Assembly (NCBI RefSeq): GCF_000425805.1
Contig: NZ_AUED01000012.1
Coordinates: 62,001 to 126,000 of the forward strand
From: Pseudomonas vranovensis DSM 16006
GTDB lineage: Bacteria > Pseudomonadota > Gammaproteobacteria > Pseudomonadales > Pseudomonadaceae
DNA: 64,000 bases
Direction: 5' to 3'
Part shown: one piece after another, positions 7,741-17,048 of the stretch
Layout of the letters: each line of letters begins with the position of its first letter
Position numbering within the stretch: position 1 is the first letter of the stretch
Notes under the pieces: model-generated
Database searches by the model: none
Seen by the model: only the letters and a program-made list of their open reading frames with translations
Told to the model about the DNA's origin: nothing
Program-made: the position numbers and the translations under genes

Positions 7741-8970
7741 TTAGAACAGTACGCGGGAACGAATGGTGCCCTTGACCTGTTGCAGTTTTTCTTGCGCCAG
7801 ATCCGAGTACTCGGCGTCAACGTCGATGACCACGTAACCGACTTTCTCGTTGGTCTGCAGGAACTGACCGGAGATGTTGATACCGTTTTCGGCGAAGACT
7901 TTGTTGATCTCGCTGAGTACACCCGGAATGTTTTCGTGAATGTGCAGCAGGCGGTGCTTGCCTGGGTGCGCCGGCAGGGCCACTTCAGGGAAGTTGACCG
8001 ACGAAACCGATGTACCGTTGTCGCTGTACTTGACCAGCTTCTCGGCCACTTCCAGGCCGATATTGGCCTGGGCCTCGGCGGTGGAACCACCGATGTGCGG
8101 AGTCAGGATCACGTTGTCCAGGCCACGCAGCGGGCTTTCGAACTCTTCGTCGTTGGAGCGTGGCTCCACCGGGAATACGTCAATGGCAGCGCCGATCAGG
8201 TGCTTGTCCTTGATCGCGGCGGCCAGGTGATCGAGCTCGACCACGGTGCCACGAGCAGCGTTGATCAGGATGCCGCCTTTCTTGATGGCACGGATTTCCT
8301 TCTCGCCCATCATCCACTGGGTGGCGGCGGTTTCCGGTACGTGCAGCGAAACGATGTCGGACATCGCCAGCAGCTCGTGCAGGTTGCCTACCTGAGTGGC
8401 ATTGCCCAGCGGCAGCTTGGTGATGGTGTCGTAGAAGTACACCTGCATGCCCAGGCCTTCGGCCAGGACCGACAGTTGGGTACCGATCGAGCCGTAGCCG
8501 ACGATGCCCAGCTTCTTGCCACGGATCTCGAAGGAGTTGGCTGCGCTCTTGATCCAGCCGCCGCGGTGGCAGGAGGCGTTTTTCTCAGGGATGCCGCGCA
8601 GCAGCAGGATCGCTTCGGCCAGCACCAGCTCGGCGACCGAACGGGTGTTGGAGTAAGGTGCGTTGAACACCGCGATACCGCGCTCGCGAGCGGCTGCCAG
8701 GTCGACCTGGTTGGTACCGATGCAGAAACAGCCGACAGCGACCAGTTTCTTGGCGCAGTCGAAAACCTCTTCGGTCAGTTGAGTGCGTGAGCGGATGCCG
8801 ATGAAATGGGCATCAGCGATCTTTTCCTTCAGATCGGCGTCTGGCAGGGAGCCAGTGAGGTACTCGATGTTGCTGTACCCGGCGGCCTTGAGGACGTCCA
8901 CGGCGGATTGGTGGACGCCTTCGAGAAGAAGGAACTTGATCTTGCTCTTATCGAGAGAAGTCTTGCTCAT
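7741..8970 (-). CDS. serA: D-3-phosphoglycerate dehydrogenase
   Basis: 409-residue cytoplasmic enzyme for the first committed step of serine biosynthesis, oxidising 3-phosphoglycerate with reduction of NAD. The NAD-binding Rossmann motif GYGSIGTQ, the catalytic-type segments NAARGTVVEL and TPHIGGSTAEAQ, and a C-terminal ACT regulatory domain (about residues 335-409, with HIHENIPGVLSEIN) are present; the length matches E. coli SerA (410). The equilibrium of this reaction is unfavourable; in Pseudomonas it is reported to be pulled forward by SerA reducing 2-oxoglutarate to D-2-hydroxyglutarate, which D-2-hydroxyglutarate dehydrogenase re-oxidises. The gene for that partner diverges from serA immediately upstream. 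Confidence 0.97.
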   Translation of the reverse strand: MSKTSLDKSKIKFLLLEGVHQSAVDVLKAAGYSNIEYLTGSLPDADLKEKIADAHFIGIRSRTQLTEEVFDCAKKLVAVGCFCIGTNQVDLAAARERGIAVFNAPYSNTRSVAELVLAEAILLLRGIPEKNASCHRGGWIKSAANSFEIRGKKLGIVGYGSIGTQLSVLAEGLGMQVYFYDTITKLPLGNATQVGNLHELLAMSDIVSLHVPETAATQWMMGEKEIRAIKKGGILINAARGTVVELDHLAAAIKDKHLIGAAIDVFPVEPRSNDEEFESPLRGLDNVILTPHIGGSTAEAQANIGLEVAEKLVKYSDNGTSVSSVNFPEVALPAHPGKHRLLHIHENIPGVLSEINKVFAENGINISGQFLQTNEKVGYVVIDVDAEYSDLAQEKLQQVKGTIRSRVLF

Positions 8971-9050
8971 CTGCGTAAACCTGTGTCCCGGAGAAAAATG
9001 GCAGGGAAGTGAAGCGCTCGCAGTATCGGCCTCAAAGCACGATCAGCGGG

Positions 9051-9086
9051 GGGCGTATGCTAGCATGAGTACCCCCCGATACGCCC
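9051..9086. promoter_or_regulatory. Inverted repeat between serA and the divergent dehydrogenase gene
   Basis: Arms GGGCGTAT and ATACGCCC enclose a small palindrome TGCTAGCA, in the intergenic region between the two divergent starts. Candidate shared operator, or overlapping promoter elements. Not matched to any known regulator. Confidence 0.35.
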
Positions 9087-9143
9087 ATCCCTGGCACGTG
9101 AAGAGTGCTCAGGGTGACTATGAATAGTTCGAGAGTTCTGTCG

Positions 9144-10541
9144 ATGACCGATTCTGCGTTGCTTGATGAGCTGATGACCCTGGTTGAGCCCGGCAAGATG
9201 CTGACTGATGCGGCTTCTCTCGAAGCGTATGGCAAGGATTGGACCAAGCATTTCGCCCCGGCGCCGCGGGCTATCGTATTTCCCAAGAGCACCGAACAGG
9301 TCCAGGCCATCGTCCGCTGGGCCAACCAGCACAAGGTTGCCCTGGTGCCGTCGGGCGGCCGCACCGGGCTTTCTGCGGCGGCGGTGGCTGCCAATGGCGA
9401 AGTAGTCGTGTCGTTCGATTACATGAACCAGATCCTGGCGTTCGATGAATTCGACCGCACCGTGGTCTGCCAGCCCGGCGTGGTCACCGAACAGTTGCAG
9501 AACTTTGCCGAAGACAAGGGCTTGTACTACCCGGTGGACTTCGCCTCTGCAGGTTCCAGTCAGATTGGCGGCAATATCGGCACCAATGCCGGCGGTATCA
9601 AGGTTATTCGCTACGGCATGACCCGCAACTGGGTCGCCGGCCTGAAAGTGGTCACCGGCAAGGGCGAACTGCTTGAGCTGAACAAGGACCTGATCAAGAA
9701 CGCCACCGGCTACGACCTGCGCCAGCTGTTCATCGGCGCCGAGGGCACCCTGGGCTTTGTGGTCGAGGCGACCATGCGCCTGGACCGTGCGCCAAACAAT
9801 CTCACCGCGATGGTGCTGGGCACGCCTGATTTCGACTCGATCATGCCGGTGCTGCACGCCTTTCGCGACAAGCTCGACCTCACCGCCTTCGAATTCTTCT
9901 CCGACAAGGCCCTGGCCAAGATCATGGGTCGCGGCGATGTGCCTGCGCCTTTCGACACGCCGTGCCCGTTCTATGCCCTGCTGGAGTTCGAAGCCAGCAA
10001 TGAAGCGGTGGCCAACGACGCCCTCGCCACGTTCGAGCATTGCGTGGAGCAAGGCTGGGTGCTGGATGGGGTGATGAGCCAGAGCGAGCAGCAGTTGCAG
10101 AACCTCTGGAAGTTGCGTGAGTACATCTCCGAAACCATCTCGCACTGGACGCCGTACAAGAATGATATTTCGGTGACTGTCTCGAAAGTGCCGGCATTTC
10201 TCCGGGATATCGATGCGATCGTCGAACAGAACTATCCGGACTTCGAGGTAGTTTGGTACGGCCATATCGGTGACGGCAACCTGCACCTGAACATCCTCAA
10301 GCCCGACGCTCTGAGCAAGGACGAGTTCTTCGCCAAGTGCGCCACGGTGAACAAGTGGGTGTTCGAGATCGTGCAGAAGTACAACGGCTCGATCTCTGCC
10401 GAACATGGAGTGGGCATGACCAAGCGGGATTACCTGACCTACAGCCGGTCGCCCGCTGAAATCGAATACATGAAAGCCGTGAAGGCGGTGTTCGACCCCA
10501 ACGGGATCATGAATCCCGGCAAAATCTTCGCGGTCGAGTGA
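9144..10541 (+). CDS. D-2-hydroxyglutarate dehydrogenase (FAD-linked oxidase)
   Basis: 465-residue flavoprotein of the vanillyl-alcohol-oxidase / FAD_binding_4 fold with a C-terminal FAD-oxidase domain. The FAD region (PSGGRTGLSAAAVA, GGNIGTNAGGIKVIRYG), the metal-binding HIGDGNLHLNIL and the C-terminal EHGVGMTKRDYL are characteristic of the D-2-hydroxyglutarate / D-lactate dehydrogenase group. Its position divergent from serA supports D-2-hydroxyglutarate as the substrate: it recycles the by-product of SerA to 2-oxoglutarate and passes electrons on, probably via electron-transfer flavoprotein. Start at ATG 9144 (MTDSALLDELM); an in-frame ATG at 9120 is possible. D-lactate or glycolate dehydrogenase is the main alternative. 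Confidence 0.9.
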   Translation: MTDSALLDELMTLVEPGKMLTDAASLEAYGKDWTKHFAPAPRAIVFPKSTEQVQAIVRWANQHKVALVPSGGRTGLSAAAVAANGEVVVSFDYMNQILAFDEFDRTVVCQPGVVTEQLQNFAEDKGLYYPVDFASAGSSQIGGNIGTNAGGIKVIRYGMTRNWVAGLKVVTGKGELLELNKDLIKNATGYDLRQLFIGAEGTLGFVVEATMRLDRAPNNLTAMVLGTPDFDSIMPVLHAFRDKLDLTAFEFFSDKALAKIMGRGDVPAPFDTPCPFYALLEFEASNEAVANDALATFEHCVEQGWVLDGVMSQSEQQLQNLWKLREYISETISHWTPYKNDISVTVSKVPAFLRDIDAIVEQNYPDFEVVWYGHIGDGNLHLNILKPDALSKDEFFAKCATVNKWVFEIVQKYNGSISAEHGVGMTKRDYLTYSRSPAEIEYMKAVKAVFDPNGIMNPGKIFAVE

Positions 10542-10582
10542 GTTACAAGCACAAGAGCTTCCAATAGCGCCAGGAGTCGGTA

Positions 10583-11248
10583 ATGAGCTATCAGCACCAG
10601 TATGTAGACGGCACGCGTATTCACTTTCCCCTGGGCAAGGTGGTGTGCATCGGGCGCAACTATGCCGAGCACGCCAAGGAACTGGACAACCCAATCCCCA
10701 CTGAACCTTTGCTGTTCATCAAGCCGGGCAGCTGTGTAGTGCCGATGGATGGCGGCTTCAAGATCCCCACCGAGCGCGGCTCGGTGCATTACGAGGCAGA
10801 GATTGCCGTATTGCTGGGCAAATCGCTGTCACCTGAGCCGAGCGAGGAAGAAGTGCTCGACGCCATTTCCGGCTTCGCCCCGGCCCTGGACCTGACCCTG
10901 CGTGACCTCCAGGCCGAGCTCAAGGCCAAGGGCCTGCCGTGGGAGCGCGCCAAGTGCTTCGACGGTGCGTGTGTGCTGGCGCCCTTCGTATCGGGCGGCA
11001 CCTTTGAAGACCTGGCCGATATCGGCATTCGCCTGACCATCAACGGTGAGGTGCGCCAGGACGGCAACAGCGCCCTGATGCTCAACCCGATCGTGCCGAT
11101 GATCCAGCACATGGCCTCGCAGTTCACCCTGCAGGCTGGCGATGTGATCCTGACCGGTACGCCGGTTGGCGTCGGGCCGCTCAATCCGGGCGACGAGCTG
11201 GTGCTGGAACTGCCCGGCGCGAGCCGTTTCGAAAGCAAAGTGCTGTAA
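10583..11248 (+). CDS. Fumarylacetoacetate hydrolase family protein
   Basis: 221-residue member of the FAH superfamily (fumarylpyruvate hydrolase, oxaloacetate decarboxylase/tautomerase, acylpyruvase). The metal-binding glutamates in HYEAEIAVLLG, the aspartate in CFDGACVLAPF and the C-terminal LTGTPVGVGPL are present. It follows the dehydrogenase by 41 bases with its own AGGAG, so the two probably form an operon; acting on an oxidised C4-C5 keto acid would fit the context but is inference. The precise substrate cannot be assigned. Confidence 0.9.
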   Translation: MSYQHQYVDGTRIHFPLGKVVCIGRNYAEHAKELDNPIPTEPLLFIKPGSCVVPMDGGFKIPTERGSVHYEAEIAVLLGKSLSPEPSEEEVLDAISGFAPALDLTLRDLQAELKAKGLPWERAKCFDGACVLAPFVSGGTFEDLADIGIRLTINGEVRQDGNSALMLNPIVPMIQHMASQFTLQAGDVILTGTPVGVGPLNPGDELVLELPGASRFESKVL

Positions 11249-11258
11249 CCCCTCCCTC

Positions 11259-11285
11259 ATGGCAGCCAGTGATGCTGGCTGCCAT
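11259..11285 (+). terminator. Hairpin after the FAH-family gene
   Basis: Perfect 11-base stem (ATGGCAGCCAG / CTGGCTGCCAT) with loop TGATG, 10 bases after the stop. T-rich sequence (CTTTTGTCATTTTTTTC) follows about 13 bases later instead of directly, so it is a probable but not classical terminator. Confidence 0.55.
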
Positions 11286-11405
11286 GCGCTCTGTCGGCTT
11301 TTGTCATTTTTTTCACAATCAATCCGGATAATGCTTGCGGATTCGGCTCTGTGAACGTGCCGGTAATGTGTTATTAACTGGCAAAAAACAAGAGCATCGA
11401 TCCCC

Positions 11406-12338
11406 ATGGCCACTCCCGTTCCTTCCAGTAAAACCGTGCCTTCTGCGCGTAAGCGCGGGCTTGCCTTGCGTTGGTCAACCTGGGTGGCCGCAGCGGCCAT
11501 CATTGGTTATGGGGTGGCGATTGCCATGCACTGGGACGATCGCGGGCTGCTGTGGATAAAGGAAGGGTTTGAAACCCCGGTCGAGCAGCAAGCCAGCATC
11601 TGGCTGCCGGATTATCAGGTCGATATCGATGCCAAAGTGTTGCCGGGCATGGAAGACGACGAAGCGTCCGACCTGACCTATAACCCGGTGAGCAAGACGT
11701 TGTTCGCGGTGATGGGCAAGAACCCCTTCCTGGTCGAACTGAACCTTGACGGCGATGTATTGCGCAAGATGCCGCTGGTGGGGTGGAGCAACCCTGAAGG
11801 TGTGGCGGTGCTCGAAGGGGGTCGCCTGGCGATTGTCGATGAGCGTGATCACAAATTGACCATCGTGACCCTCGGCGCCGACACCCAGTCGCTGAACATC
11901 GCCGACTTCCCGCAATATGACCTCGGTCCTTCAAAGAATCAGAACAAGGCCTTCGAGGCGGTAGCCTGGGACCCGGCGCAGCAGCGCATTATCCTTGGCG
12001 AAGAACGTCCGCCGGCGCTGTTCACCTGGGCCAGCGATGGCAAGCGCCCGCTGGCGGGCGACAAGCAATCGCTGCCAAGCGACGAACTGGACCTGCGCAA
12101 CCTCTCGGCGCTGGGTGTAGACCCGCGCACCGGCCACCTGCTGGTGCTGTCGGCAGACTCCAACATGCTGCTGGAACTGGACGAGAAGGGCGAGCAAGTC
12201 AGTTTCATGACCCTGCTCGGCGGCTTCAATGGCTTGAGCAAGCGTATTCCACGTGCCGAAGGCGTGGCGATGGATGAACATGGCACGCTGTACATCGTCA
12301 GCGAGCCGGATCTGTTCTATCGTTTCAAAAAGCCTTGA
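11406..12338 (+). CDS. SdiA-regulated (YjiK-like) protein, copy 1
   Basis: 310-residue membrane-anchored protein with one transmembrane segment near the N-terminus (about residues 24-42) and a periplasmic beta-propeller-like SdiA-regulated domain. Typical segments are DDEASDLTYNPVSKTLFAVM, VGWSNPEGVAVLEGGRLAIV, NKAFEAVAWDP and RAEGVAMDEHGTLYIVSEP near the end. The name comes from E. coli/Salmonella relatives near SdiA targets and does not imply SdiA control here. A second paralogue follows directly. Function unknown. Confidence 0.85.
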   Translation: MATPVPSSKTVPSARKRGLALRWSTWVAAAAIIGYGVAIAMHWDDRGLLWIKEGFETPVEQQASIWLPDYQVDIDAKVLPGMEDDEASDLTYNPVSKTLFAVMGKNPFLVELNLDGDVLRKMPLVGWSNPEGVAVLEGGRLAIVDERDHKLTIVTLGADTQSLNIADFPQYDLGPSKNQNKAFEAVAWDPAQQRIILGEERPPALFTWASDGKRPLAGDKQSLPSDELDLRNLSALGVDPRTGHLLVLSADSNMLLELDEKGEQVSFMTLLGGFNGLSKRIPRAEGVAMDEHGTLYIVSEPDLFYRFKKP

Positions 12339-12423
12339 ATTGAGACAATTCCTACGCAGCTTTTAAGTTTGGCTTCAGTTGAATGTGGTTTGATTCAGGC
12401 TGTCACCCATCGAGTCCCCCTGA

Positions 12424-13335
12424 ATGCGCCGCTACATCCGCCTGCCCCTGATTGCCCTGGTTGTCAGCCTGATCGCCCTGCTTCTGCTTGCAGTAGCGGG
12501 GCAGCATTACCGTCTGTATGAGCGAGGTTGGTTCAACCTCAAGAGCTGGTGGCAGCCGGCCGAGCAGAGCATGGGGCTTGATCAGTACCGCGTGGTCCTT
12601 CAGGCCAAGCCCATCGACGGGCTGGATGAAGACATTTCCGCGCTGACCTTCGACCCGGATCGCAACAGCTTGTTCACCGTTACCAACAAGCAGCCTGAGC
12701 TGATCGAGCTGTCGCTGGACGGGCGTATCTTGCGGCGCGTACCGTTGACCGGTTTCGGCGATCCCGAGGCGGTGGAGTATGTAGGCCCCGGCAGCTATGT
12801 GATTACCGATGAGCGCGAGCAGCGCCTGATCCGTGTGCGGGTTGACGACACCACGCTGTTTCTCGATGCCAATGACTCCGAACAGCTGAGCCTGGGCATT
12901 GGCCTGAACGGCAACAAGGGTTTTGAAGGGCTTGCCTATGACTCGAAGGGCAAGCGCCTGTTCGTGGCCAAGGAGCGCGACCCGATGCTGATCTACGAAG
13001 TGCATGGTTTTCCCCATGACAACCCCGAGCAGCCCTATGCGGTACACGTAGTGCAGGACCGCAAGCGTGATTCGCGATTGTTCGTGCGTGACCTGTCGAG
13101 CTTGCAGTTTGACGAGCGCAGCGGCCACTTGCTGGCCTTGTCGGATGAGTCGCAGTTGGTGCTGGAGCTCGATACCACCGGCAAGCCCCTGAGCAGCCTG
13201 TCGTTGCGCAAGGGTTTCCAGGGACTGGAGAAGAGCGTGCCCCAGGCCGAAGGCATCGCCATGGACGATGCCGGGACCATCTACCTGGTCAGTGAGCCGA
13301 ACCTGTTCTACGTGTTCAAGAAGCCGACTGACTGA
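12424..13335 (+). CDS. SdiA-regulated (YjiK-like) protein, copy 2
   Basis: 303-residue paralogue of the preceding gene with the same layout: an N-terminal transmembrane segment (about residues 7-26), then the repeat-rich extracytoplasmic domain containing DEDISALTFDPDRNSLFTVT, FGDPEAVEYVGPGSYVI, NKGFEGLAYDSKGKRLFVA and QAEGIAMDDAGTIYLVSEP. It starts 85 bases after copy 1. The two copies share the motif order but differ at many positions, suggesting an old duplication. No catalytic motif is seen. Confidence 0.85.
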   Translation: MRRYIRLPLIALVVSLIALLLLAVAGQHYRLYERGWFNLKSWWQPAEQSMGLDQYRVVLQAKPIDGLDEDISALTFDPDRNSLFTVTNKQPELIELSLDGRILRRVPLTGFGDPEAVEYVGPGSYVITDEREQRLIRVRVDDTTLFLDANDSEQLSLGIGLNGNKGFEGLAYDSKGKRLFVAKERDPMLIYEVHGFPHDNPEQPYAVHVVQDRKRDSRLFVRDLSSLQFDERSGHLLALSDESQLVLELDTTGKPLSSLSLRKGFQGLEKSVPQAEGIAMDDAGTIYLVSEPNLFYVFKKPTD

Positions 13336-13339
13336 CCGT

Positions 13340-13389
13340 ATCGCGGGGCAAGCCCGCTCCCACATGTGGGAGCGGGCTTGCCCCGCGAT
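13340..13389. repeat. REP-type hairpin repeat
   Basis: Perfect inverted repeat, arms ATCGCGGGGCAAGCCCGCTC plus CCACA and their complement with almost no loop. It fills the gap between the convergent SdiA-regulated gene and rpiA. Confidence 0.9.
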
Positions 13390-13392
13390 GCT

Positions 13393-14064
13393 TCAGGCTT
13401 TGAGCGTTTTCACACCTTCAGCCGTGCCCAACAGCAGCAGGTCCGCCGGCCGCGCCGCGAACAGGCCGTTGGTGACCACGCCGACGATGGCGTTGATCTG
13501 GCGTTCCAGCTCCACCGGGTTGGTGATCTGCATGTTGTACACATCAAGGATGATGTTGCCGTTGTCGGTCACTACACCCTCGCGATAAACAGGGTCGCCG
13601 CCTAGCTTGACCAACTGGCGCGCGACATGGCTGCGGGCCATCGGGATGACTTCGACCGGCAGCGGGAAAGCGCCAAGCACCGGCACCAATTTGCTGGCGT
13701 CGGCGATGCAGATGAAAGTCTTGGCCACGGCAGCAACGATTTTCTCGCGGGTCAGGGCTGCACCGCCACCCTTGATCAGGTTCAGGTGCTCGTCGCTCTC
13801 GTCGGCGCCGTCGACATAGAACTCCAGGTCGCTGACGGTGTTCAGTTCATAGACCGGAATACCGTGGCCCTTCAGGCGCGCGGCGGTGGCTTCGGAGCTG
13901 GCGACCGCGCCGTCGAAGGCGGTCTTGTGCTTGGCCAGGGCATCGATGAAACAGTTGGCGGTCGAGCCGGTGCCGACGCCGACGATGCTCTTGTCGTCGA
14001 GCTTGGGCAGAATGAAGTCGACAGCGGCCTGGGCGACAGCCTGTTTGAGTTGGTCCTGGGTCAT
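13393..14064 (-). CDS. rpiA: Ribose-5-phosphate isomerase A
   Basis: 223-residue cytoplasmic enzyme that interconverts ribose 5-phosphate and ribulose 5-phosphate in the non-oxidative pentose phosphate pathway. The phosphate-binding [13 protein letters not shown], the catalytic-region [17 protein letters not shown] and ALTREKIVA are all present, and the length matches RpiA (about 220). Start ATG at 14064 (MTQDQLKQA); the frame is open further upstream, but that extension is unlike the family. It diverges from ilvA; a TATACT box at 14103-14108 on the minus strand could be its -10 element. Confidence 0.97.
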   Translation of the reverse strand: MTQDQLKQAVAQAAVDFILPKLDDKSIVGVGTGSTANCFIDALAKHKTAFDGAVASSEATAARLKGHGIPVYELNTVSDLEFYVDGADESDEHLNLIKGGGAALTREKIVAAVAKTFICIADASKLVPVLGAFPLPVEVIPMARSHVARQLVKLGGDPVYREGVVTDNGNIILDVYNMQITNPVELERQINAIVGVVTNGLFAARPADLLLLGTAEGVKTLKA

Positions 14065-14200
14065 GCGGGCTCCGAAGCGGGGAGGAGTATCGTGAAGGCG
14101 CGTAGTATAGCGGCTAAAACCGCAGACTTGCTGTGGTCGCCCGACGGGGCGCTGGGGTAGACTCCAAGCCCCCGCCCAACCGCCCAGTGATGCTTTCCCG

Positions 14201-15715
14201 ATGCTCGAACAGTACGTCAAGAAGATCCTCACCTCGCGCGTTTACGACGTTGCGGTCGAAACCCCGTTGCAGACAGCCGGCCAACTGAGCAAGCGCCTGG
14301 GCAACAACATCCTGCTCAAGCGCGAAGACTTGCAGCCGGTGTTTTCCTTCAAGATTCGTGGTGCCTACAACAAGCTGGCGCAGCTGACCCCGGAAGAACT
14401 GGCCCGTGGCGTAGTCACGGCCTCGGCGGGCAATCATGCCCAGGGCGTGGCCCTGGCGGCGCGGGAGTTGGGGATCAAGGCGACCATCGTGATGCCCAAG
14501 ACCACTCCGGAGATCAAGGTCGAAGGCGTGCGTTCGCGCGGTGGCAAGGTAGTGCTGCACGGTGACTCCTTCCCTGATGCGCTGGCTTATTCGCTCAAGC
14601 TGGTCGAGGAAAAAGGCTTCGTTTATATCCACCCCTACGACGATCCGCACACCATTGCCGGGCAGGGCACGGTGGCCATGGAGATTTTGCGCCAGCACCC
14701 GGGCCAGTTGGATGCGATCTTTGTACCGGTCGGCGGCGGCGGGCTGATTGCGGGCATTGCCGCCTACGTGAAATACCTGCGCCCAGAGATCAAGGTGATC
14801 GGCGTCGAGCCGGATGACTCCAACTGCCTGCAGGCTGCCATGGCCGCCGGTGAGCGGGTGGTGCTGCCCCAGGTCGGGCTGTTCGCCGACGGCGTGGCGG
14901 TGGCGCAGATCGGTCAGCACACCTTCGACATCTGCAAGCAGTATGTCGACGAGGTGGTGACCGTGAGTACCGATGAAATCTGCGCGGCAATCAAGGATAT
15001 CTACGACGATACCCGCTCGATCACCGAACCTGCTGGCGCGCTGGGCGTCGCCGGGATCAAGAAGTACGTCGAGCTCAAGGGTGTCGGCGGGCAGACCCTG
15101 GTGGCCATCGATTCGGGTGCCAACGTCAACTTCGACCGCCTGCGCCACGTTGCCGAACGGGCCGAGCTGGGCGAGGGCCGCGAAGCTATCATCGCGGTCA
15201 CCATTCCCGAGCAGCCGGGCAGCTTCAAGGCGTTCTGCGAAGCCATCGGCAAGCGCCAGATCACCGAGTTCAACTACCGTTACCACGCCGATGGCGAGGC
15301 GCACATTTTCGTCGGTGTGCAGACCCACCCGGATACCGATCCGCGCAGTGCGCTGATCCAGAGCCTGACCGAACAGGGCTTTCCGGTGCTCGACCTGACC
15401 GACAACGAACTGGCCAAGTTGCACATCCGCCACATGGTCGGCGGTCATGCGGCGCGGGTCAGTGACGAACTGGTGCTGCGCTTTGAATTCCCGGAGCGTC
15501 CGGGGGCATTGTTCAACTTCCTCAACAAGCTGGGCGGTCGCTGGAACATTTCGATGTTCCACTACCGCAACCACGGTGCGGCCGATGGTCGCGTGGTAGC
15601 CGGCCTGCAGGTTCCGGATGATGAGCGCCACCTGGTGCCGGCGGCGCTGGCCAAGATCGGCTATCCGTACTGGGATGAAACCGATAACCCGGCGTACCGG
15701 CTGTTCCTGGGCTGA
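14201..15715 (+). CDS. ilvA: Threonine ammonia-lyase, biosynthetic
   Basis: 504-residue PLP enzyme that deaminates threonine to 2-oxobutyrate, the first step toward isoleucine. The PLP lysine is Lys51 in [13 protein letters not shown], the glycine loop is [15 protein letters not shown], and two C-terminal ACT-like regulatory domains (about residues 325-400 and 420-504, with [14 protein letters not shown] and [14 protein letters not shown]) mark the allosterically controlled biosynthetic form. Length matches E. coli IlvA (514). Divergent from rpiA with a 136-base gap. ilvD, a later enzyme of the pathway, lies elsewhere in the window and is not linked. Confidence 0.97.
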   Translation: MLEQYVKKILTSRVYDVAVETPLQTAGQLSKRLGNNILLKREDLQPVFSFKIRGAYNKLAQLTPEELARGVVTASAGNHAQGVALAARELGIKATIVMPKTTPEIKVEGVRSRGGKVVLHGDSFPDALAYSLKLVEEKGFVYIHPYDDPHTIAGQGTVAMEILRQHPGQLDAIFVPVGGGGLIAGIAAYVKYLRPEIKVIGVEPDDSNCLQAAMAAGERVVLPQVGLFADGVAVAQIGQHTFDICKQYVDEVVTVSTDEICAAIKDIYDDTRSITEPAGALGVAGIKKYVELKGVGGQTLVAIDSGANVNFDRLRHVAERAELGEGREAIIAVTIPEQPGSFKAFCEAIGKRQITEFNYRYHADGEAHIFVGVQTHPDTDPRSALIQSLTEQGFPVLDLTDNELAKLHIRHMVGGHAARVSDELVLRFEFPERPGALFNFLNKLGGRWNISMFHYRNHGAADGRVVAGLQVPDDERHLVPAALAKIGYPYWDETDNPAYRLFLG

Positions 15716-15754
15716 GCAGCTAAGCTCAGTTCAGCCTAAAAGGAAGCAAATGAC

Positions 15755-16183
15755 ATGGAACACCTGACCACTCTCAAAGCCCTGCACGTGTTGGCCACCG
15801 TGGTGCTGCTCGGCAGTGCCCTGGGCCTGGCGATCTGGACGTGGCTGGCGCGTCGCAAAGGCGACGCCACCGCCCCCACCCGCTTGATGCAGCGTCCGCT
15901 GGTGTTCGTCTGGTTGTTGATGGGCATCAGCCTGGTGAGCATGCCGTTCACCGGCTGGTGGCTGGTACACCTGATTGGCTGGCCGCTGGGCCAGACCTGG
16001 GTGCTGGGCTCCAGCGTGATCTACACCTTGGGTGCGTTCAGCTGGTTCTGGCTGCTGGCGCGGGTCAATCGCCTACGCACCGAGCCGGGAGCGGGTAGCC
16101 CGAAGTTCACCCTGGCGCTGGCGGTGTTCAGTGGGGTGTGTTTTATCGCCATTGCGGGGTTGATGGGCGCTAAGCCGGTCTGA
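15755..16183 (+). CDS. DUF2269 family integral membrane protein
   Basis: 142-residue inner-membrane protein with four predicted transmembrane helices (about residues 8-28, 46-68, 80-100, 118-138). The N-terminal LKALHVLATVVLLGSALGLA and the MPFTGWWLVHLIGWPL region fit the DUF2269 family. No known function. The start is supported by AAAAGGAAG. It follows ilvA by 39 bases and may share its transcript; a REP hairpin follows. Confidence 0.8.
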   Translation: MEHLTTLKALHVLATVVLLGSALGLAIWTWLARRKGDATAPTRLMQRPLVFVWLLMGISLVSMPFTGWWLVHLIGWPLGQTWVLGSSVIYTLGAFSWFWLLARVNRLRTEPGAGSPKFTLALAVFSGVCFIAIAGLMGAKPV

Positions 16184-16190
16184 CCAATGC

Positions 16191-16241
16191 ATCGCGGGGC
16201 AAGCCCGCTCCTACAGTGTGGGAGCGGGCTTGCCCCGCGAT
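16191..16241. repeat. REP-type hairpin repeat
   Basis: Inverted repeat with arms ATCGCGGGGCAAGCCCGCTC and complement around ACAGTGT. Located between the convergent DUF2269 and HAD hydrolase genes. Confidence 0.9.
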
Positions 16242-16251
16242 CACCTTCACC

Positions 16252-16908
16252 TCAATCGCGCAGGCTGATCACCGGCCAGCCGCGCTTCTCGGCCTCGGCA
16301 CGCAGGTTCGGATCAGGATCGACCGCCACCGGGTTGGCCACTTGCTCCAGTAGCGGCAGGTCGTTCATCGAATCGCTATAGAAGTAGCTGCCGTCCAGGT
16401 TATGGCCGTTCTCTTCCAACCAGCGGTTCAGGCGCGTCACCTTGCCTTCACGGAAGCACGGTACATCTGTGCTGCGTCCGGTGTAGCGACCATCAACCAT
16501 CTCGCATTCGGTGGCCAGCAGGGTCTCGACGTCCAGGCGCTTGGCAATCGGGCCGGTAATGAAGCGGTTGGTGGCGGTGATGATCACCAGCTTGTCGCCA
16601 GCGTCGCGGTGCTTCTTCAATAGCGCCAGTGCCTTGGGCTGAACGATCGGCTCGACGCAGTCCCGCATGAAGTCACGATGCCATTCGTCGAGTTGCGCCA
16701 TGTCAGTCGCGGCCAGGATCTCCAGGCTGAAGTTCAGGTAGGCATCCAGGTCCAGCTTGCCAGCCAGGTAGTCCTGGTAGAAGGCATCGTTGCGGTTCTG
16801 GTACTCCACCGGGTCGAGAATCCCGCGGGCGCAGAGGTAGTCCCCCCAGGCGTGATCGCTGTCGCCGCCAAGGAGGGTATTGTCCAGATCGAATAAAGCC
16901 AGGCGCAT
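16252..16908 (-). CDS. HAD superfamily hydrolase, SerB-like subfamily IB
   Basis: 218-residue cytoplasmic phosphatase. Motif I is [18 protein letters not shown] (Asp7 and Asp9), motif II is the threonine in [10 protein letters not shown], motif III the lysine after [10 protein letters not shown], and motif [12 protein letters not shown] helical cap is inserted after motif I, as in the subfamily IB phosphatases related to phosphoserine and histidinol phosphatases. Its substrate is not determined; phosphoserine phosphatase or histidinol-phosphatase activity are possibilities. Start ATG 16908; an ATG or other codon 15 bases upstream is less likely. Confidence 0.88.
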   Translation of the reverse strand: MRLALFDLDNTLLGGDSDHAWGDYLCARGILDPVEYQNRNDAFYQDYLAGKLDLDAYLNFSLEILAATDMAQLDEWHRDFMRDCVEPIVQPKALALLKKHRDAGDKLVIITATNRFITGPIAKRLDVETLLATECEMVDGRYTGRSTDVPCFREGKVTRLNRWLEENGHNLDGSYFYSDSMNDLPLLEQVANPVAVDPDPNLRAEAEKRGWPVISLRD

Positions 16909-17048
16909 TGAAGTCACTCGCATAACATCTGAAAAGGCCCACAGAATACGGACTTTTCACAACGATGCACATAAGGTAAACAGGCGCGTTGCTGGCCTTG
17001 TGGCCTTTGTGGAACAATGCCGTGACATGCGTTTGCGAGGTTGCTGCC

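Noticed and set aside
9060..10694. 544-codon minus-strand reading frame
   Set aside because: It is antisense to the D-2-hydroxyglutarate dehydrogenase, rich in low-complexity sequence typical of shadow frames.
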